The notes beneath the pieces were generated by a model. It had not been told where the DNA came from. It saw only the letters and a list, made by a program, of their open reading frames with translations, and searched no databases. Below are positions 1 through 8,832 of a stretch of 64,000 nt of DNA, piece by piece. The stretch is from Flavobacterium sp. IMCC34852 (GTDB lineage Bacteria; Bacteroidota; Bacteroidia; Flavobacteriales; Flavobacteriaceae), in assembly GCF_030643905.1 (NCBI RefSeq), contig NZ_CP121446.1:1860001-1924000 (forward strand), given 5' to 3'. Position numbers and translations under genes: made by a program. Every line of letters begins with the position of its first letter. The stretch's first letter is position 1.

Positions 1-1788
1 GCTGTCATTGTAACTGTAACCACCGATAATGTTGAAACCTTTAATTGGGTTTACCGTTACACTCAATTCTACTCCTTTACTTTCTACTTCACCACCTTGT
101 ACAGAAGCATTCGGATTAGTAGCATCGGCCATTAGTCGATTTTTAACGTTGATGTCGTAATAGCTTAGGGAAGCGGAAATAATTTCTTTGTACAAATTGG
201 TTTTCAAACCGAATTCGTATTGGTTGGCTTGTTCCGGATCGAAAGTAGTGGCTACAGTATTGGTTGGTCCGTCAGCTCTTTGTCCGGGTTCGATATTTTT
301 AAAACCATTCATGTAATTCCCGAAAACCGACACTTTGTTTTCAATAATTTGATACACGGCTCCGAATTTGGGTGAAACTGCAATCTGACTTTTCACTTCC
401 TCAGCTGCATAAGCTGAAGTTTTACCTCTGAATTCATCCACACGCAAACTCGCCATTACCGATAGTTTATTGGTAATATTGATAACATCTGATACATAAG
501 CACTCACCACTTGCGATTCGGTATCCGAATTAGGTTCAAAACTTCCGGCCAATAAGTTGTCGATACCGGCTTGAGTCAAATTGGCTGCACCCGAATCAGT
601 TTGGTTGACCAAAGAAATCGTTCCGGCGCCTACCCAGTTATTACTGGCGTTTAGAATATTTTGAGCGTAAAAATCCACACCAATAACCATTCGGTTTCTC
701 AAACCGCCAATTTTGAAATCACCAATAAAATTTTGCTGAATGTCGGTGCCTAAGGTTTGCCCGTTTCTTTTAGAAATATATCGGGTAAATTCATCACCGT
801 TGGCCGAATCCCATAAATAGGAGTAATACCCATCGGTTTTGCTGTTGCTTCTGGATAAAACGGTTTGCGAAGTCCAGTTGTCCGACAATTTGTAAAGCAT
901 TTGCGCTTGTAAATTGAAGGTCGGATTGCTGATTGTCAATTCGTTTGAAGTGTATGATTTTTTATAATTCTGTTCGAATAAGTCGATTGAACTGAATGAT
1001 AGAGGTGAGTAACGACTCAAGAAAATCATGGGTGCATTGGCCGAAGTTCTGTTGGTGAATTCCGTATTAATTAAAAATGATAGCTTATCGTTTACCTTAT
1101 AGCTTAATGATGGCGCTACGAAAATGGATTTAGAAAATCCGGCATCTTGAAAAGAGTTTTCGTTTTGGTAAGCCGAAGTAATGCGCACTGCAACATCTTT
1201 ATTCAGAGGCACATTGACATCGGCTGTAATGCGGTCCATACCGTAAGTTCCGGCATTGTAGCCGATTTCACCGGTGAAGTTTTGGTGCGGTTTTTTAGTT
1301 ACGATATTGATTAAACCACCGTAAGAAATTAAACTGCTGCCAAATAAAGTTCCCGACGGACCTTTGATGATTTCGATATTGTCGACATTAATCGGGTCGA
1401 TGCTTCCATTATTGATGCCCGGCAATCCGTTCACCATAGTAGGCTGTACCGAAAATCCTCTCAAGGTGTAAAATTCGGCACCATCGCCGCCACGACCGGT
1501 GGATTCCCAAAGACGAGTTACTCCGGTGGCATTTTTCAAAGCGTCGTTAAAGTTGGTGACTACTTGTTCTTTCAGCAATTCGCTCGTAACGGTATTGTAC
1601 ACTTGCGGATTCTCGATGTTGTTGAGAGGCATTTTGGAGACTGTTGTGCTTTTCTCTCTCTTGTACTTGTATTTGTTGGTGTTGATTTCAACTTCTTTTA
1701 AAGCATTGATGGTATCTTTTTTGGTTTCTTGTCCAAAAGATGCCATCGACACTAAAAAAGCAGTAGCTAGGATTGTTATCTCTTTCAT
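1..1788 (-). CDS. TonB-dependent siderophore-type receptor (partial)
   Basis: This is an outer-membrane receptor that would import a ferric siderophore using TonB energy. The frame is open from the ATG at 1788 to the window edge, giving 596 residues; the end of the barrel is outside the window. Residues 1-19 are a signal peptide. The plug domain follows (about 50-180) with the motifs TLRGFSVQP, IEIIKGPSGTLFG and GGLINIVTKKP, typical of the TonB-siderophore receptor family. The rest alternates as barrel strands. There is no N-terminal carboxypeptidase-like extension, so it is not SusC-like. The promoter is flanked by two palindromes that suggest metal repression. Family assignment is firm; the ligand is not known. 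Confidence 0.9.
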   Translation of the reverse strand, partial: MKEITILATAFLVSMASFGQETKKDTINALKEVEINTNKYKYKREKSTTVSKMPLNNIENPQVYNTVTSELLKEQVVTNFNDALKNATGVTRLWESTGRGGDGAEFYTLRGFSVQPTMVNGLPGINNGSIDPINVDNIEIIKGPSGTLFGSSLISYGGLINIVTKKPHQNFTGEIGYNAGTYGMDRITADVNVPLNKDVAVRITSAYQNENSFQDAGFSKSIFVAPSLSYKVNDKLSFLINTEFTNRTSANAPMIFLSRYSPLSFSSIDLFEQNYKKSYTSNELTISNPTFNLQAQMLYKLSDNWTSQTVLSRSNSKTDGYYSYLWDSANGDEFTRYISKRNGQTLGTDIQQNFIGDFKIGGLRNRMVIGVDFYAQNILNASNNWVGAGTISLVNQTDSGAANLTQAGIDNLLAGSFEPNSDTESQVVSAYVSDVINITNKLSVMASLRVDEFRGKTSAYAAEEVKSQIAVSPKFGAVYQIIENKVSVFGNYMNGFKNIEPGQRADGPTNTVATTFDPEQANQYEFGLKTNLYKEIISASLSYYDINVKNRLMADATNPNASVQGGEVESKGVELSVTVNPIKGFNIIGGYSYNDS

Positions 1789-1792
1789 TCTT

Positions 1793-1805
1793 ATTTAGAT
1801 TAAAT
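1793..1805. promoter_or_regulatory. Candidate operator, downstream copy
   Basis: ATTTAGATTAAAT is a 6-1-6 palindrome with one mismatch. It lies between the predicted transcription start and the ATG of the TonB receptor. It is part of a 16-bp direct repeat (one mismatch) whose other copy starts at 1851. Fur- or DtxR-like control is inferred from position and from the gene it controls. Confidence 0.45.
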
Positions 1806-1818
1806 TAAAATAATATTG

Positions 1819-1849
1819 CAAATCTATAAAGTTGAAAACAAACAACAAA
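1819..1849 (-). promoter_or_regulatory. Promoter of the TonB receptor
   Basis: On the minus strand a -33 TTTG (1846-1849) and a -7 TAGATTTG (1819-1826) are separated by 19 bp, an exact match to the Bacteroidota housekeeping promoter form. Transcription would start near 1811, giving a leader of about 20 nt before the ATG at 1788. Confidence 0.7.
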
Positions 1850-1853
1850 ACTT

Positions 1854-1866
1854 ATTTAGACTAAAT
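1854..1866. promoter_or_regulatory. Candidate operator, upstream copy
   Basis: ATTTAGACTAAAT is a perfect 6-1-6 palindrome directly upstream of the -33 element of the TonB receptor promoter. With the copy at 1793-1805 it brackets the promoter, an arrangement that would allow cooperative repression. Confidence 0.5.
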
Positions 1867-1910
1867 ATAAATAATAATTTTTATCCGTTTGATTTACTTG
1901 GTTTTAAGCA

Positions 1911-1940
1911 TAAAAAAATCTCGCGGATTAGGCGAGATTT
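1911..1940 (-). terminator. Intrinsic terminator of the lipoprotein operon
   Basis: A 9-bp perfect stem (1916-1924 with 1932-1940, 7-nt loop) is followed on the minus strand by seven T residues. It terminates the ClC-HPP-lipoprotein operon just before the TonB receptor promoter. Confidence 0.8.
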
Positions 1941-1966
1941 TGGGTGTTTTATTAAGAATAATTGGG

Positions 1967-2452
1967 TTATTTTTTTTGCATAGGATAGCTTTCAGTACTG
2001 GTTTTACCTTGTTGTTTTCCGGTAATAGTGGCGATTAACGATTTATCGTTTACTTTTTTATACACAATTTTTTGAGGATAATCGTGTTTCGGATTTTCGA
2101 AGGAGAAAACATTTTCAACTTCTGAAGTGAGTTTGAAATCTACCGGCTCGTCGTTGTTTTGTCCTTTTACAGTTGGGCGATAAATCAAGTCATCATTAAC
2201 TTGGGTCAACACTATACTTTCGTTGTGTACTGTGTCTTTTTTATTGATGATAAAATAGGTTTGACCCAAAAAAGTACTGTCATTAGTTTTGCTCCAAGTT
2301 TCGGTTAAATAACCTTCCGGAGTTGTATTTTCCCATTGGCCAATAAGCCAATTCATTTTTTCGAGTTTTTCAAATTGTTTGTCGGATTTGTTTTGGCAAC
2401 TCACCAATAGGGTTAAAGAGGCTATCAATAAAAATGGTTTTATAACTTTCAT
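1967..2452 (-). CDS. DUF6265-type lipoprotein
   Basis: The protein has 161 residues when started at the ATG at 2452; an in-frame ATG 39 bases upstream would place 13 polar residues before the signal and is less likely. Residues 1-18 form a lipoprotein signal ending LLVSC, so Cys19 is the lipidated residue. The body carries the WLIGQWE...TETWSK and KHDYPQ motifs of the DUF6265 beta-barrel-like family, whose function is unknown. It is the last gene of a probable ClC-HPP-lipoprotein operon, 70 bases after the HPP gene and followed by a strong terminator. Confidence 0.75.
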   Translation of the reverse strand: MKVIKPFLLIASLTLLVSCQNKSDKQFEKLEKMNWLIGQWENTTPEGYLTETWSKTNDSTFLGQTYFIINKKDTVHNESIVLTQVNDDLIYRPTVKGQNNDEPVDFKLTSEVENVFSFENPKHDYPQKIVYKKVNDKSLIATITGKQQGKTSTESYPMQKK

Positions 2453-2522
2453 TCGTTTTTTCTTTAGGGTATAAAAGTAATTAAAATACATTTAAACCAA
2501 CAGAAAATAAATTTAAACCGGA

Positions 2523-3131
2523 CTAGTTTTTATCGTCATAACTGGGAAAAAAGGGAATTTTATTCCTGATAGCATTGAAACGCTTATCTGTAGGATACCT
2601 TCTGTTTGAAGTGATGTTGTTAAAAAATAAAGCCACAAATATCAGAATTAAAGTACCTATGAATACCGGTGATAATACATACCAATAGCCCAAGTTTTTA
2701 AGTTCAGCCGAACCGGTTACTGCAATCAGGGCTGTAGCACCACCGGGCGGATGTAATGTTTTGGTGATTTGCATCATAACAATGGATAACGACACTGCTA
2801 AAGGCGCTGTAATCCACAAAACGTCGGGGGCTAATTTTTGTACAGTTACTCCAATAAGAGCCGAAACTAAATGACCGCCAATCAAATTGCGCGGTTGAGC
2901 CAGCGGACTGTTTATTAAGCCATAAACCAAAACACTTGAGGCGCCAAAAGAACCAATCAGATAAACAACATCACTGTCGGGTAAGGTTTGGGATTGCAAA
3001 TAAGCAATGATACCAATTCCGATAAACGAACCGATAAAAGCCCAAAAATGTTCTTTGGCATCTATTAGTGTTTCTCGGTACAGAATATAACGTGTTTTTC
3101 GATAACTTCTTCTAATCTTTTTTATCGGCAT
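2523..3131 (-). CDS. HPP family membrane protein
   Basis: This is a 202-residue inner-membrane protein with four to five predicted membrane segments. It carries the family signature KTLHPPGGATAL near residue 125. HPP proteins are poorly characterised; a cyanobacterial and plant branch has been linked to nitrite transport, but that cannot be transferred here with confidence. It starts 8 bases after the stop of a ClC-type anion channel gene, so the two are almost certainly co-transcribed, which suggests a shared role in anion balance. Confidence 0.85.
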   Translation of the reverse strand: MPIKKIRRSYRKTRYILYRETLIDAKEHFWAFIGSFIGIGIIAYLQSQTLPDSDVVYLIGSFGASSVLVYGLINSPLAQPRNLIGGHLVSALIGVTVQKLAPDVLWITAPLAVSLSIVMMQITKTLHPPGGATALIAVTGSAELKNLGYWYVLSPVFIGTLILIFVALFFNNITSNRRYPTDKRFNAIRNKIPFFPSYDDKN

Positions 3132-3139
3132 AACTTTAA

Positions 3140-4402
3140 TTATTGAGTAGCGGAATAATTATAAACATTGTAAGGAAAAACCATCTTGGCCGCGTATTTT
3201 GCTACAAAACAAACCAGCAATAAGGGAAAAAACAAGGTGTAATCAGCAATCATGCCGCACACCAAAAATAAAGCCGTAAAAGGCGCATGGATACTGGCAC
3301 TCAGTACAGCAGACATTCCCAAAATCACAAAATTAATCACAATGACATCAGTAGCGAAAAAAGTGTTCAAAAGGGTTGCGGTTAAAAATCCCAAAAAGGC
3401 ACCTATAAATAAACTAGGTGCAAATACGCCGCCGTCGCCTCCGGCCACTAATGTGGCTGATGTAATTAACGGTTTTAAAAGGATAATGCCAATTAATGTT
3501 AGTGTCGAAGTAATGACCTGACCGGATTCTGAAAAAATTGATTCTATCGCATGATAACCATCGCCATACAATTCCGGATAAAGTATTAAACAGATACTGA
3601 GTATAACACCGCCGAAAAGTATTTTTTGCCAATGCGATTGTTGACGGAATAGCGATTTAAAAAACAATACCGATTTGGTTAAATACACCGAATGCAAACC
3701 GGCCAATAATCCCAATACAATAAAATACGGAATCGCTTTCAAATGCCAAGTGGTGATGGCTACGTGAAATAAAGGTTTTTCATCCAGTATCGATAAAATA
3801 GCCAAGGCAACCATCAAAGCAATTCCATTTGTTGTAATGAAAACCCGATTGATCTTTTTGGTAATCACTTCCGCAGAAAATAAGAGGCCGGCTATCGGAC
3901 TGCCGAAAAGAATCGTAATACCGGCGGTAATTCCGGCACAAATGAGTTCGGTTTTGTATCGGCTTAAAACTTTTTCTTTGCGTTGGGCTGTATTGCCAAT
4001 CGCAGCCGTGGCTACAACCGTAGAAACTTCTATTCCTGTAGAACCACCAAAGACAACCGTCAACAGTCCGTTTATAAAATGAGAAGGGATTTTATACAAC
4101 GGTAAATTTTTGGATTTTGATTGGGTAACATCAAAAATTTCAGTAATGCCTTTATTAGCTTTTTGCTTAAACAAATACTGACGTAGGAAATAGATAAGTG
4201 TCAGACCGATAGTTGGAAAGAATAACAAGTATATCCAATTTCCCTCCGCTTTCAAAAAGAAGGCTTTTTCAAAATACTCGGTAGATTGTTTTAAGGAAAT
4301 CGCTAAAAAGGAAGAGAGCAATCCAATTAAAAGGGCAGCTATTAATAGTTTGCTGATGATAATAAGGGTAAAGTTTGCTTTGGTTTTTGAAAATGAATTC
4401 AT
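3140..4402 (-). CDS. ClC-family anion channel/antiporter
   Basis: The protein has 420 residues from the ATG at 4402; an upstream TTG is possible but unneeded. It has 10 or more membrane segments. The third ClC selectivity motif is clear (GGDGGVFAPSLFIGAFLG). The other two are diverged: NKGIT stands where GSGIP is expected, and STGIEVS where GREGP is expected, the gating glutamate being kept. At the internal proton-glutamate site the sequence reads FSAEVI, giving Val as in channel-type ClCs. There is no CBS domain. It is the first gene of the operon with HPP. The family is clear; whether it is a channel or an exchanger, and which anion it carries, is open. Confidence 0.85.
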   Translation of the reverse strand: MNSFSKTKANFTLIIISKLLIAALLIGLLSSFLAISLKQSTEYFEKAFFLKAEGNWIYLLFFPTIGLTLIYFLRQYLFKQKANKGITEIFDVTQSKSKNLPLYKIPSHFINGLLTVVFGGSTGIEVSTVVATAAIGNTAQRKEKVLSRYKTELICAGITAGITILFGSPIAGLLFSAEVITKKINRVFITTNGIALMVALAILSILDEKPLFHVAITTWHLKAIPYFIVLGLLAGLHSVYLTKSVLFFKSLFRQQSHWQKILFGGVILSICLILYPELYGDGYHAIESIFSESGQVITSTLTLIGIILLKPLITSATLVAGGDGGVFAPSLFIGAFLGFLTATLLNTFFATDVIVINFVILGMSAVLSASIHAPFTALFLVCGMIADYTLFFPLLLVCFVAKYAAKMVFPYNVYNYSATQ

Positions 4403-4517
4403 CCGAAAAAGTGTATTTCGCAAAGATAACTAAGCACAAGGACAATTTCTGTAACCGTAGTCTTAAGACTATCCTAAAAATCGAAATAGTAAAAGAAAAA
4501 AATCAAACGGTTTTTAC

Positions 4518-4525
4518 TATTTTTG
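4518..4525 (+). promoter_or_regulatory. -7 element for prfA
   Basis: TATTTTTG fits the TAnnTTTG consensus and lies 25 bases before the prfA ATG. No good -33 TTTG is visible. Confidence 0.45.
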
Positions 4526-4550
4526 CATTCCAAAACAGAAAGACAATCCA

Positions 4551-5624
4551 ATGTTAGAGAGATTACAATATGTAAAACAGCGCTTCGACGAGATTTCGGA
4601 TTTGATTATTCAGCCCGATGTAATTGCCGATCAAAAGCGTTACGTACAGTTAAATCAGGAATACAAAACCTTGAAAGCCCTTATGGATAAACGTGAGGAG
4701 CTGATCAACGTGACCGGAAATATAGATGAAGCCAACGAAATTATAGCCGATGGCTCGGATGCCGAAATGGTAGAAATGGCTAAAATGCAGTTGGATGAAG
4801 CCAAAGAGCGTTTGCCGCAATTGGAAGAAGAAATCAAGTTCATGCTTATCCCGAAAGATCCGGAAGACGCCAAGAACGTGATGGTGGAAATTCGTGCCGG
4901 TACCGGTGGTGATGAAGCTTCCATTTTTGCGGGTGACTTGTACCGTATGTACACCAAATACTGTGAAGGTCGCGGTTGGAGAACTTCGGTGGTCGACATG
5001 AACGAAGGAACTTCCGGCGGTTTTAAAGAGGTGATTTTTGAAGTGACCGGAGAAGACGTTTACGGAACCTTGAAATTCGAAGCCGGTGTTCACCGCGTGC
5101 AACGCGTACCGCAAACGGAAACCCAAGGAAGAGTTCATACTTCAGCAGCCACCGTTATGGTGTTGCCGGAAGCCGAAGAATTCGACGTGCAAATCGACAT
5201 GAACGATGTGCGTATCGACTTTTTCTGTTCCTCAGGACCGGGCGGACAATCGGTAAATACTACCAAATCGGCCGTGCGTATGACGCATATTCCTACCGGA
5301 TTGGTAGCCCAATGTCAGGACGAAAAATCACAACATAAAAACAAAGACAAAGCTTTAACCGTATTGCGTTCGCGTTTGTACGAAATGGAATTGGCCAAAA
5401 AGCAAGAGGAAGATGCTAAAAAGCGTAACTCTCAAGTAAGTAGTGGTGACCGTTCGGCCAAAATCCGCACCTACAATTATGCGCAAGGTAGAATTACCGA
5501 CCACAGAATTGGGTTGAGTATTTTTGACCTAGACGGCTTTATGAATGGTAACCTTCAAAAAATGATTGACGAACTTCAATTGGTTGCCAATACTGAAAAA
5601 TTAAAAGAAAGTGAAGTTTTCTAA
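4551..5624 (+). CDS. prfA: Peptide chain release factor 1
   Basis: RF1 recognises UAA and UAG in the ribosomal A site and triggers hydrolysis of peptidyl-tRNA. The 357-residue length is normal. The catalytic loop GPGGQSVN is near residue 227 and the tripeptide anticodon is PQT within [12 protein letters not shown], of the PxT (RF1) type, not the SPF type of RF2. The start is the only sensible ATG. It is transcribed alone, divergent from the ClC operon, and ends at a bidirectional terminator. Confidence 0.98.
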   Translation: MLERLQYVKQRFDEISDLIIQPDVIADQKRYVQLNQEYKTLKALMDKREELINVTGNIDEANEIIADGSDAEMVEMAKMQLDEAKERLPQLEEEIKFMLIPKDPEDAKNVMVEIRAGTGGDEASIFAGDLYRMYTKYCEGRGWRTSVVDMNEGTSGGFKEVIFEVTGEDVYGTLKFEAGVHRVQRVPQTETQGRVHTSAATVMVLPEAEEFDVQIDMNDVRIDFFCSSGPGGQSVNTTKSAVRMTHIPTGLVAQCQDEKSQHKNKDKALTVLRSRLYEMELAKKQEEDAKKRNSQVSSGDRSAKIRTYNYAQGRITDHRIGLSIFDLDGFMNGNLQKMIDELQLVANTEKLKESEVF

Positions 5625-5629
5625 TAATA

Positions 5630-5662
5630 AAAAAAGGCTAACATTTCGTTAGCCTTTTTTTT
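5630..5662. terminator. Bidirectional terminator between prfA and the OMP gene
   Basis: A GGCTAAC/GTTAGCC stem with a 5-nt loop is flanked by A and T runs, so it works for prfA on the plus strand and for the convergent outer-membrane protein gene. Confidence 0.85.
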
Positions 5663-5669
5663 ATATTAT

Positions 5670-6212
5670 TTACAACCTAAATCCATAGGCAATTCTCAAA
5701 GCAATTAACCCCAAGCCTTTGTCTTCAGTATTGTTTTCTATAATCGGAAAATCACTGTGGTAATCGTAACGCAAACTTAAGTCAATGGTTTCTGTTGCAT
5801 AACCAATACCCGGACTTACCAATAATGAGGTTTTGTCATAACCATTAGTAACCGCAAAAGCAGCTCCGACTTCCCCTAATAAATACAGTTTGTCTTTTAA
5901 GACAAAAGCTTTAAATCCGCCTTTCAAAGGAATGTAACCCAAGTCATTGTTTTTTCCGCTGACGAAAAAGTTACTGAAACCTGTAGTTAAGGTTAATGAG
6001 TATCTTTTAGACAAATCGTATTGAAGTCTGACATCGGCACCAAGATTATAATCATAAGGATCTTGTAACGGAAGACCGCCGTTTAGACCAAAACCCAAAC
6101 GGAAACCTTGGTCATAGTTTTTGGTTGGTGCTTCTTGGGCAAAGGTTGTAAACGTTCCAAAAAGACACAACGCTACAACAAAATTCACGGAATTTCTAAC
6201 AATAGATTTCAT
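5670..6212 (-). CDS. Outer-membrane beta-barrel protein
   Basis: This 180-residue protein has a signal peptide (1-25, ending FAQ) and then alternating amphipathic strands rich in Gly, Tyr and Leu (RLGFGLNGGLP, VRLQYDLSKRYSLTLTTGF, IDLSLRYDYHSD), ending in a C-terminal aromatic strand (IAYGFRL). This is typical of small 8-strand barrels of the PorT/OmpA-barrel type in Bacteroidota. No catalytic motif is visible, and the function is unknown. It is transcribed alone. Confidence 0.75.
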   Translation of the reverse strand: MKSIVRNSVNFVVALCLFGTFTTFAQEAPTKNYDQGFRLGFGLNGGLPLQDPYDYNLGADVRLQYDLSKRYSLTLTTGFSNFFVSGKNNDLGYIPLKGGFKAFVLKDKLYLLGEVGAAFAVTNGYDKTSLLVSPGIGYATETIDLSLRYDYHSDFPIIENNTEDKGLGLIALRIAYGFRL

Positions 6213-6250
6213 GGTATTGAATTTAAATAAATGTTTGCGTCGTTTTCTAC

Positions 6251-6403
6251 CTATATCTCTTTTCCTTTTATGATTCTTAGTAAGATAGCAATTACTGCAA
6301 TGACCAATAGGATATGGATGATGGAACCTACATTATAAACCAGGAAACCCAAAAACCAAAGTATCACTAAAACTACCGCTATGGTATATAATAAATTTTG
6401 CAT
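6251..6403 (-). CDS. Small lmo0937-family membrane protein (50 aa)
   Basis: This gene is below the usual ORF size cut-off. Translation from the ATG at 6403 to the TAG at 6251 gives 50 residues beginning MQNLLYTIAVVLV and ending LLRIIKGKEI. There are two hydrophobic segments (about 4-23 and 27-44) separated by YNVGSI. It matches my knowledge of the lmo0937/DUF5670 family, tiny membrane proteins often expressed under envelope stress or at stationary phase. A palindrome at 6494-6512 lies upstream. Confidence 0.75.
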   Translation of the reverse strand: MQNLLYTIAVVLVILWFLGFLVYNVGSIIHILLVIAVIAILLRIIKGKEI

Positions 6404-6493
6404 GGTGATGTGTTTATGAATTAAAAATTTGGTTTGCCAATAAGGCTTTACCGATGCTACAAAGTTGCAATCGTTTGGCTGTTTTTGTGTTAC

Positions 6494-6512
6494 AACAATT
6501 TTTTAAATTGTT
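6494..6512. promoter_or_regulatory. AT-rich palindrome upstream of the small membrane protein
   Basis: AACAATTT and AAATTGTT are perfect 8-base inverted arms around TTT. It sits 90 bases upstream of the 50-aa membrane protein gene and is not followed by a T run, so an operator is more likely than a terminator. The evidence is symmetry only. Confidence 0.25.
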
Positions 6513-6532
6513 ATAAAATTTCCATTAGAGAC

Positions 6533-6559
6533 AAAAAAATCCTGCGTAAAAACAGGATT
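6533..6559 (-). terminator. Terminator of the kinase operon
   Basis: An AATCCTG/CAGGATT stem with an 8-nt loop is followed on the minus strand by seven T residues, 22 bases after the stop of the histidine kinase. Confidence 0.75.
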
Positions 6560-6581
6560 CAGATTTTTAGTATCTAATGTT

Positions 6582-8372
6582 TTAGCAGTCTTCAGAGAGA
6601 TAGATGGTAAAGATTGAACCCTCATTTGGTTTACCCTCGGCAAAGATGAAGCCTTTGTGGTTTTCGACAATTTTTTTACAAATTGCCAATCCTATACCGG
6701 TTCCGGCATATTCATTTTTGTTGTGTAGACGATTGAAAAGAATAAATATTTTCTCGGCATATTCTTGTTCAAAGCCAATACCGTTATCTTCAAAAGTGAT
6801 TTTATAAAATTTGGCTTTGGTGTTTTTGGGAAGCTGCGGTTCTTCAAAAGCGGATACTCGTTTACAAGATATTTTAATTTTCGGCACCACATTTTCTCTG
6901 CTATATTTGAGTGAGTTTCCTATTAAATTGATAAATAACTGTTGTATTTGAAACGGAATGACCGTCATTTTTGGTAACTCTTCGTTTTGAATTACTGCAT
7001 TTTTTTCTTCAATAGATTGGGCCAAATCAAATTTGGCATTCTCCAGCAATTCATTTAAACTAACTTTTTCAAAAACTTTTTCTGTTTTGTTGGCTCTGGA
7101 GTATTGTAACAAATCATCAATAAGAATTCTCATTCTGTCTACTGAGGAATGAATTCGGGTAATGTATTCTTTTCCGTTTTCAGAGAGTTTGTCATACTCT
7201 TTGTCGGAAAGGCGGGAAATAAAGGTTTGAATTTTGCGCAAAGGTTCTTGTAAATCGTGACTTGCCACATAGTTAAAAGCCAAAAGTTCTTTATTGCTCG
7301 CTTCCAATTCGATATTTTGTTGTTCCAAGGACAAGGAAGCCAAAACTTCTTCAGTTACATCACTAGTTGTTCCTATCAAAAGTTTATGCCCTGATTTGTT
7401 GGTTACAATTCTTCCGGTAGTTCTGAAATAGCGCAGTTTCTTATCTTTTCTGATAATTCTGTAGGTAAAAGAAGGAAGATTATCGTTTTCAAGTTCTTTT
7501 GAATTTATTCCTTCAAAATAGGATTTGTCTTCTGGATGAACATATTTAAGAAAATCGGCTTGGCCGTTTTTAAACGATTGAGGTTCGCAACCTAACAAGC
7601 GATAAATATTATCGGAAAAGGTATAGTCATCAGTGTCAATATTGAGTTGCCAACTCCCGAAATTACCAACTATTTCTGCCAAACTGCTCGATTCGTTGAG
7701 CACGGTCAAACGGTTATTGGCCACTTGCATTTTTTCTAAATCGCGATTGATTCTGATGTAAGAAATGGAAATCAGTACTAAGGTAATAAGCAAGGTGATG
7801 TAGATGAATATAGGAGTGACTTTGATAGTGTCTTTATAGCTTAATTCTCTTGATTTGAGGTTTTTTTTCTCCAAAAGAATCATGACGTTGATTTGATTGC
7901 GAACACTGTCCATGGTTCCTTTACCTACCAAAAGTTTTTCTTTTAACTCCTTGTCATTTAGAGATTTTTTGAAGGAAAGATGTAATGCTGCCGAAAGGTA
8001 ATTTTGTCTTTTATTGATGTAGAATTCTAATTTTCTCAAGTTATTTTCCTGAGCCGGATCGTTTTGAGAATAACTTTTTATGATATCAAGCGATTTGTCA
8101 ATTCTTTCTTTAGCGTTGACATAGGGTTCTAAAAAAGTTGAATCTTTGGTAATCAAAAAACCGCGTTGACCGGTTTCGGAATCTTTTAAATAAGAAAATA
8201 AACGCTCCAGTTCCAGGTTGACATCATAAGAATGATTCACCCATTTGGAGGAATTGTTCAACAAATTGATGTGCTTAAAAGTAACGGCGGAAATAAAAAA
8301 AATAGCAAAAATTGAAACTACAAAAATGCTTTTAAGAAAAATAGGCGATTTGTAAAAGGCATTTAGTTTCAT
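6582..8372 (-). CDS. CHASE3-PAS sensor histidine kinase
   Basis: This 596-residue membrane kinase has TM1 at about 13-32, a CHASE3 sensor (40-180, with the DSETGQRGFLIT signature), TM2 at about 187-208, a PAS domain (230-345), a HisKA dimerisation helix with the phospho-acceptor His near 373 (NYVASHDLQEPLRK) and a HATPase domain (N box LIGNSLKYS, G boxes DNGIGF and GTGIGLAI). The HDLQEPLR form belongs to the phytochrome/Cph1-like kinase group, which usually pairs with stand-alone Rcp1-type receivers. The receiver gene lies 10 bases upstream. It is the third gene of an AraC-receiver-kinase operon. The signal is unknown. Confidence 0.92.
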   Translation of the reverse strand: MKLNAFYKSPIFLKSIFVVSIFAIFFISAVTFKHINLLNNSSKWVNHSYDVNLELERLFSYLKDSETGQRGFLITKDSTFLEPYVNAKERIDKSLDIIKSYSQNDPAQENNLRKLEFYINKRQNYLSAALHLSFKKSLNDKELKEKLLVGKGTMDSVRNQINVMILLEKKNLKSRELSYKDTIKVTPIFIYITLLITLVLISISYIRINRDLEKMQVANNRLTVLNESSSLAEIVGNFGSWQLNIDTDDYTFSDNIYRLLGCEPQSFKNGQADFLKYVHPEDKSYFEGINSKELENDNLPSFTYRIIRKDKKLRYFRTTGRIVTNKSGHKLLIGTTSDVTEEVLASLSLEQQNIELEASNKELLAFNYVASHDLQEPLRKIQTFISRLSDKEYDKLSENGKEYITRIHSSVDRMRILIDDLLQYSRANKTEKVFEKVSLNELLENAKFDLAQSIEEKNAVIQNEELPKMTVIPFQIQQLFINLIGNSLKYSRENVVPKIKISCKRVSAFEEPQLPKNTKAKFYKITFEDNGIGFEQEYAEKIFILFNRLHNKNEYAGTGIGLAICKKIVENHKGFIFAEGKPNEGSIFTIYLSEDC

Positions 8373-8382
8373 GGTTGAGGCA

Positions 8383-8829
8383 TTATATTTTTAATAAAAA
8401 ATTATCCTTGTTCAATCCCGAAGTATGGTATTGCCAATTAATCGTCACCACATCTGATAGTACTTTTTTCAAAGTCGAAAAGTCACTGGGTTTTTTGATA
8501 TAAATATTGGCACCTCTGATAAACGTTTCTTCCACGTGCTCTTCCGAAGAGGATGTGGAAAATATGGCTATCGCAATGTCATCAAAGCGATTGTCTTTTT
8601 TTATTTCATCCAAACATTCAAAACCATTTTTTCTGGGCATGTTTAAATCAAGAAACAGCACATTGGGTAAAACGGCGTCGGGTTGGTTCAAATAGTTCAT
8701 CAATTCAACACCGTCATTAAACGTATTCACTTTGGTGTTAATTTTTAATTCCTCAAAAGCATCGGTAAAAAACAGTCGATCATCTTCATCATCATCTGCC
8801 AAAATAATATGTATATATTCCTTTTCCAT
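8383..8829 (-). CDS. Rcp1-type single-domain response regulator
   Basis: A stand-alone receiver domain of 148 residues. The acidic pocket is DDDEDD (11-16), the phospho-acceptor is the Asp in FLDLNMP (about 61), the switch Ser/Thr is in IFSTSSSEE and the conserved Lys is in YIKKPSDF. The long loop with GFECLDEIK and the absent output domain are typical of Rcp1-like receivers that pair with HDLQEPLR kinases. It is therefore the likely partner of the downstream kinase; with no effector domain it must act by protein contact. Confidence 0.92.
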   Translation of the reverse strand: MEKEYIHIILADDDEDDRLFFTDAFEELKINTKVNTFNDGVELMNYLNQPDAVLPNVLFLDLNMPRKNGFECLDEIKKDNRFDDIAIAIFSTSSSEEHVEETFIRGANIYIKKPSDFSTLKKVLSDVVTINWQYHTSGLNKDNFLLKI

Positions 8830-8832
8830 AAA

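Noticed and set aside
4650..5138. 162-residue minus-strand frame inside prfA
   Set aside because: Shadow of a strongly conserved gene; His/Phe-rich composition is typical of antisense frames.
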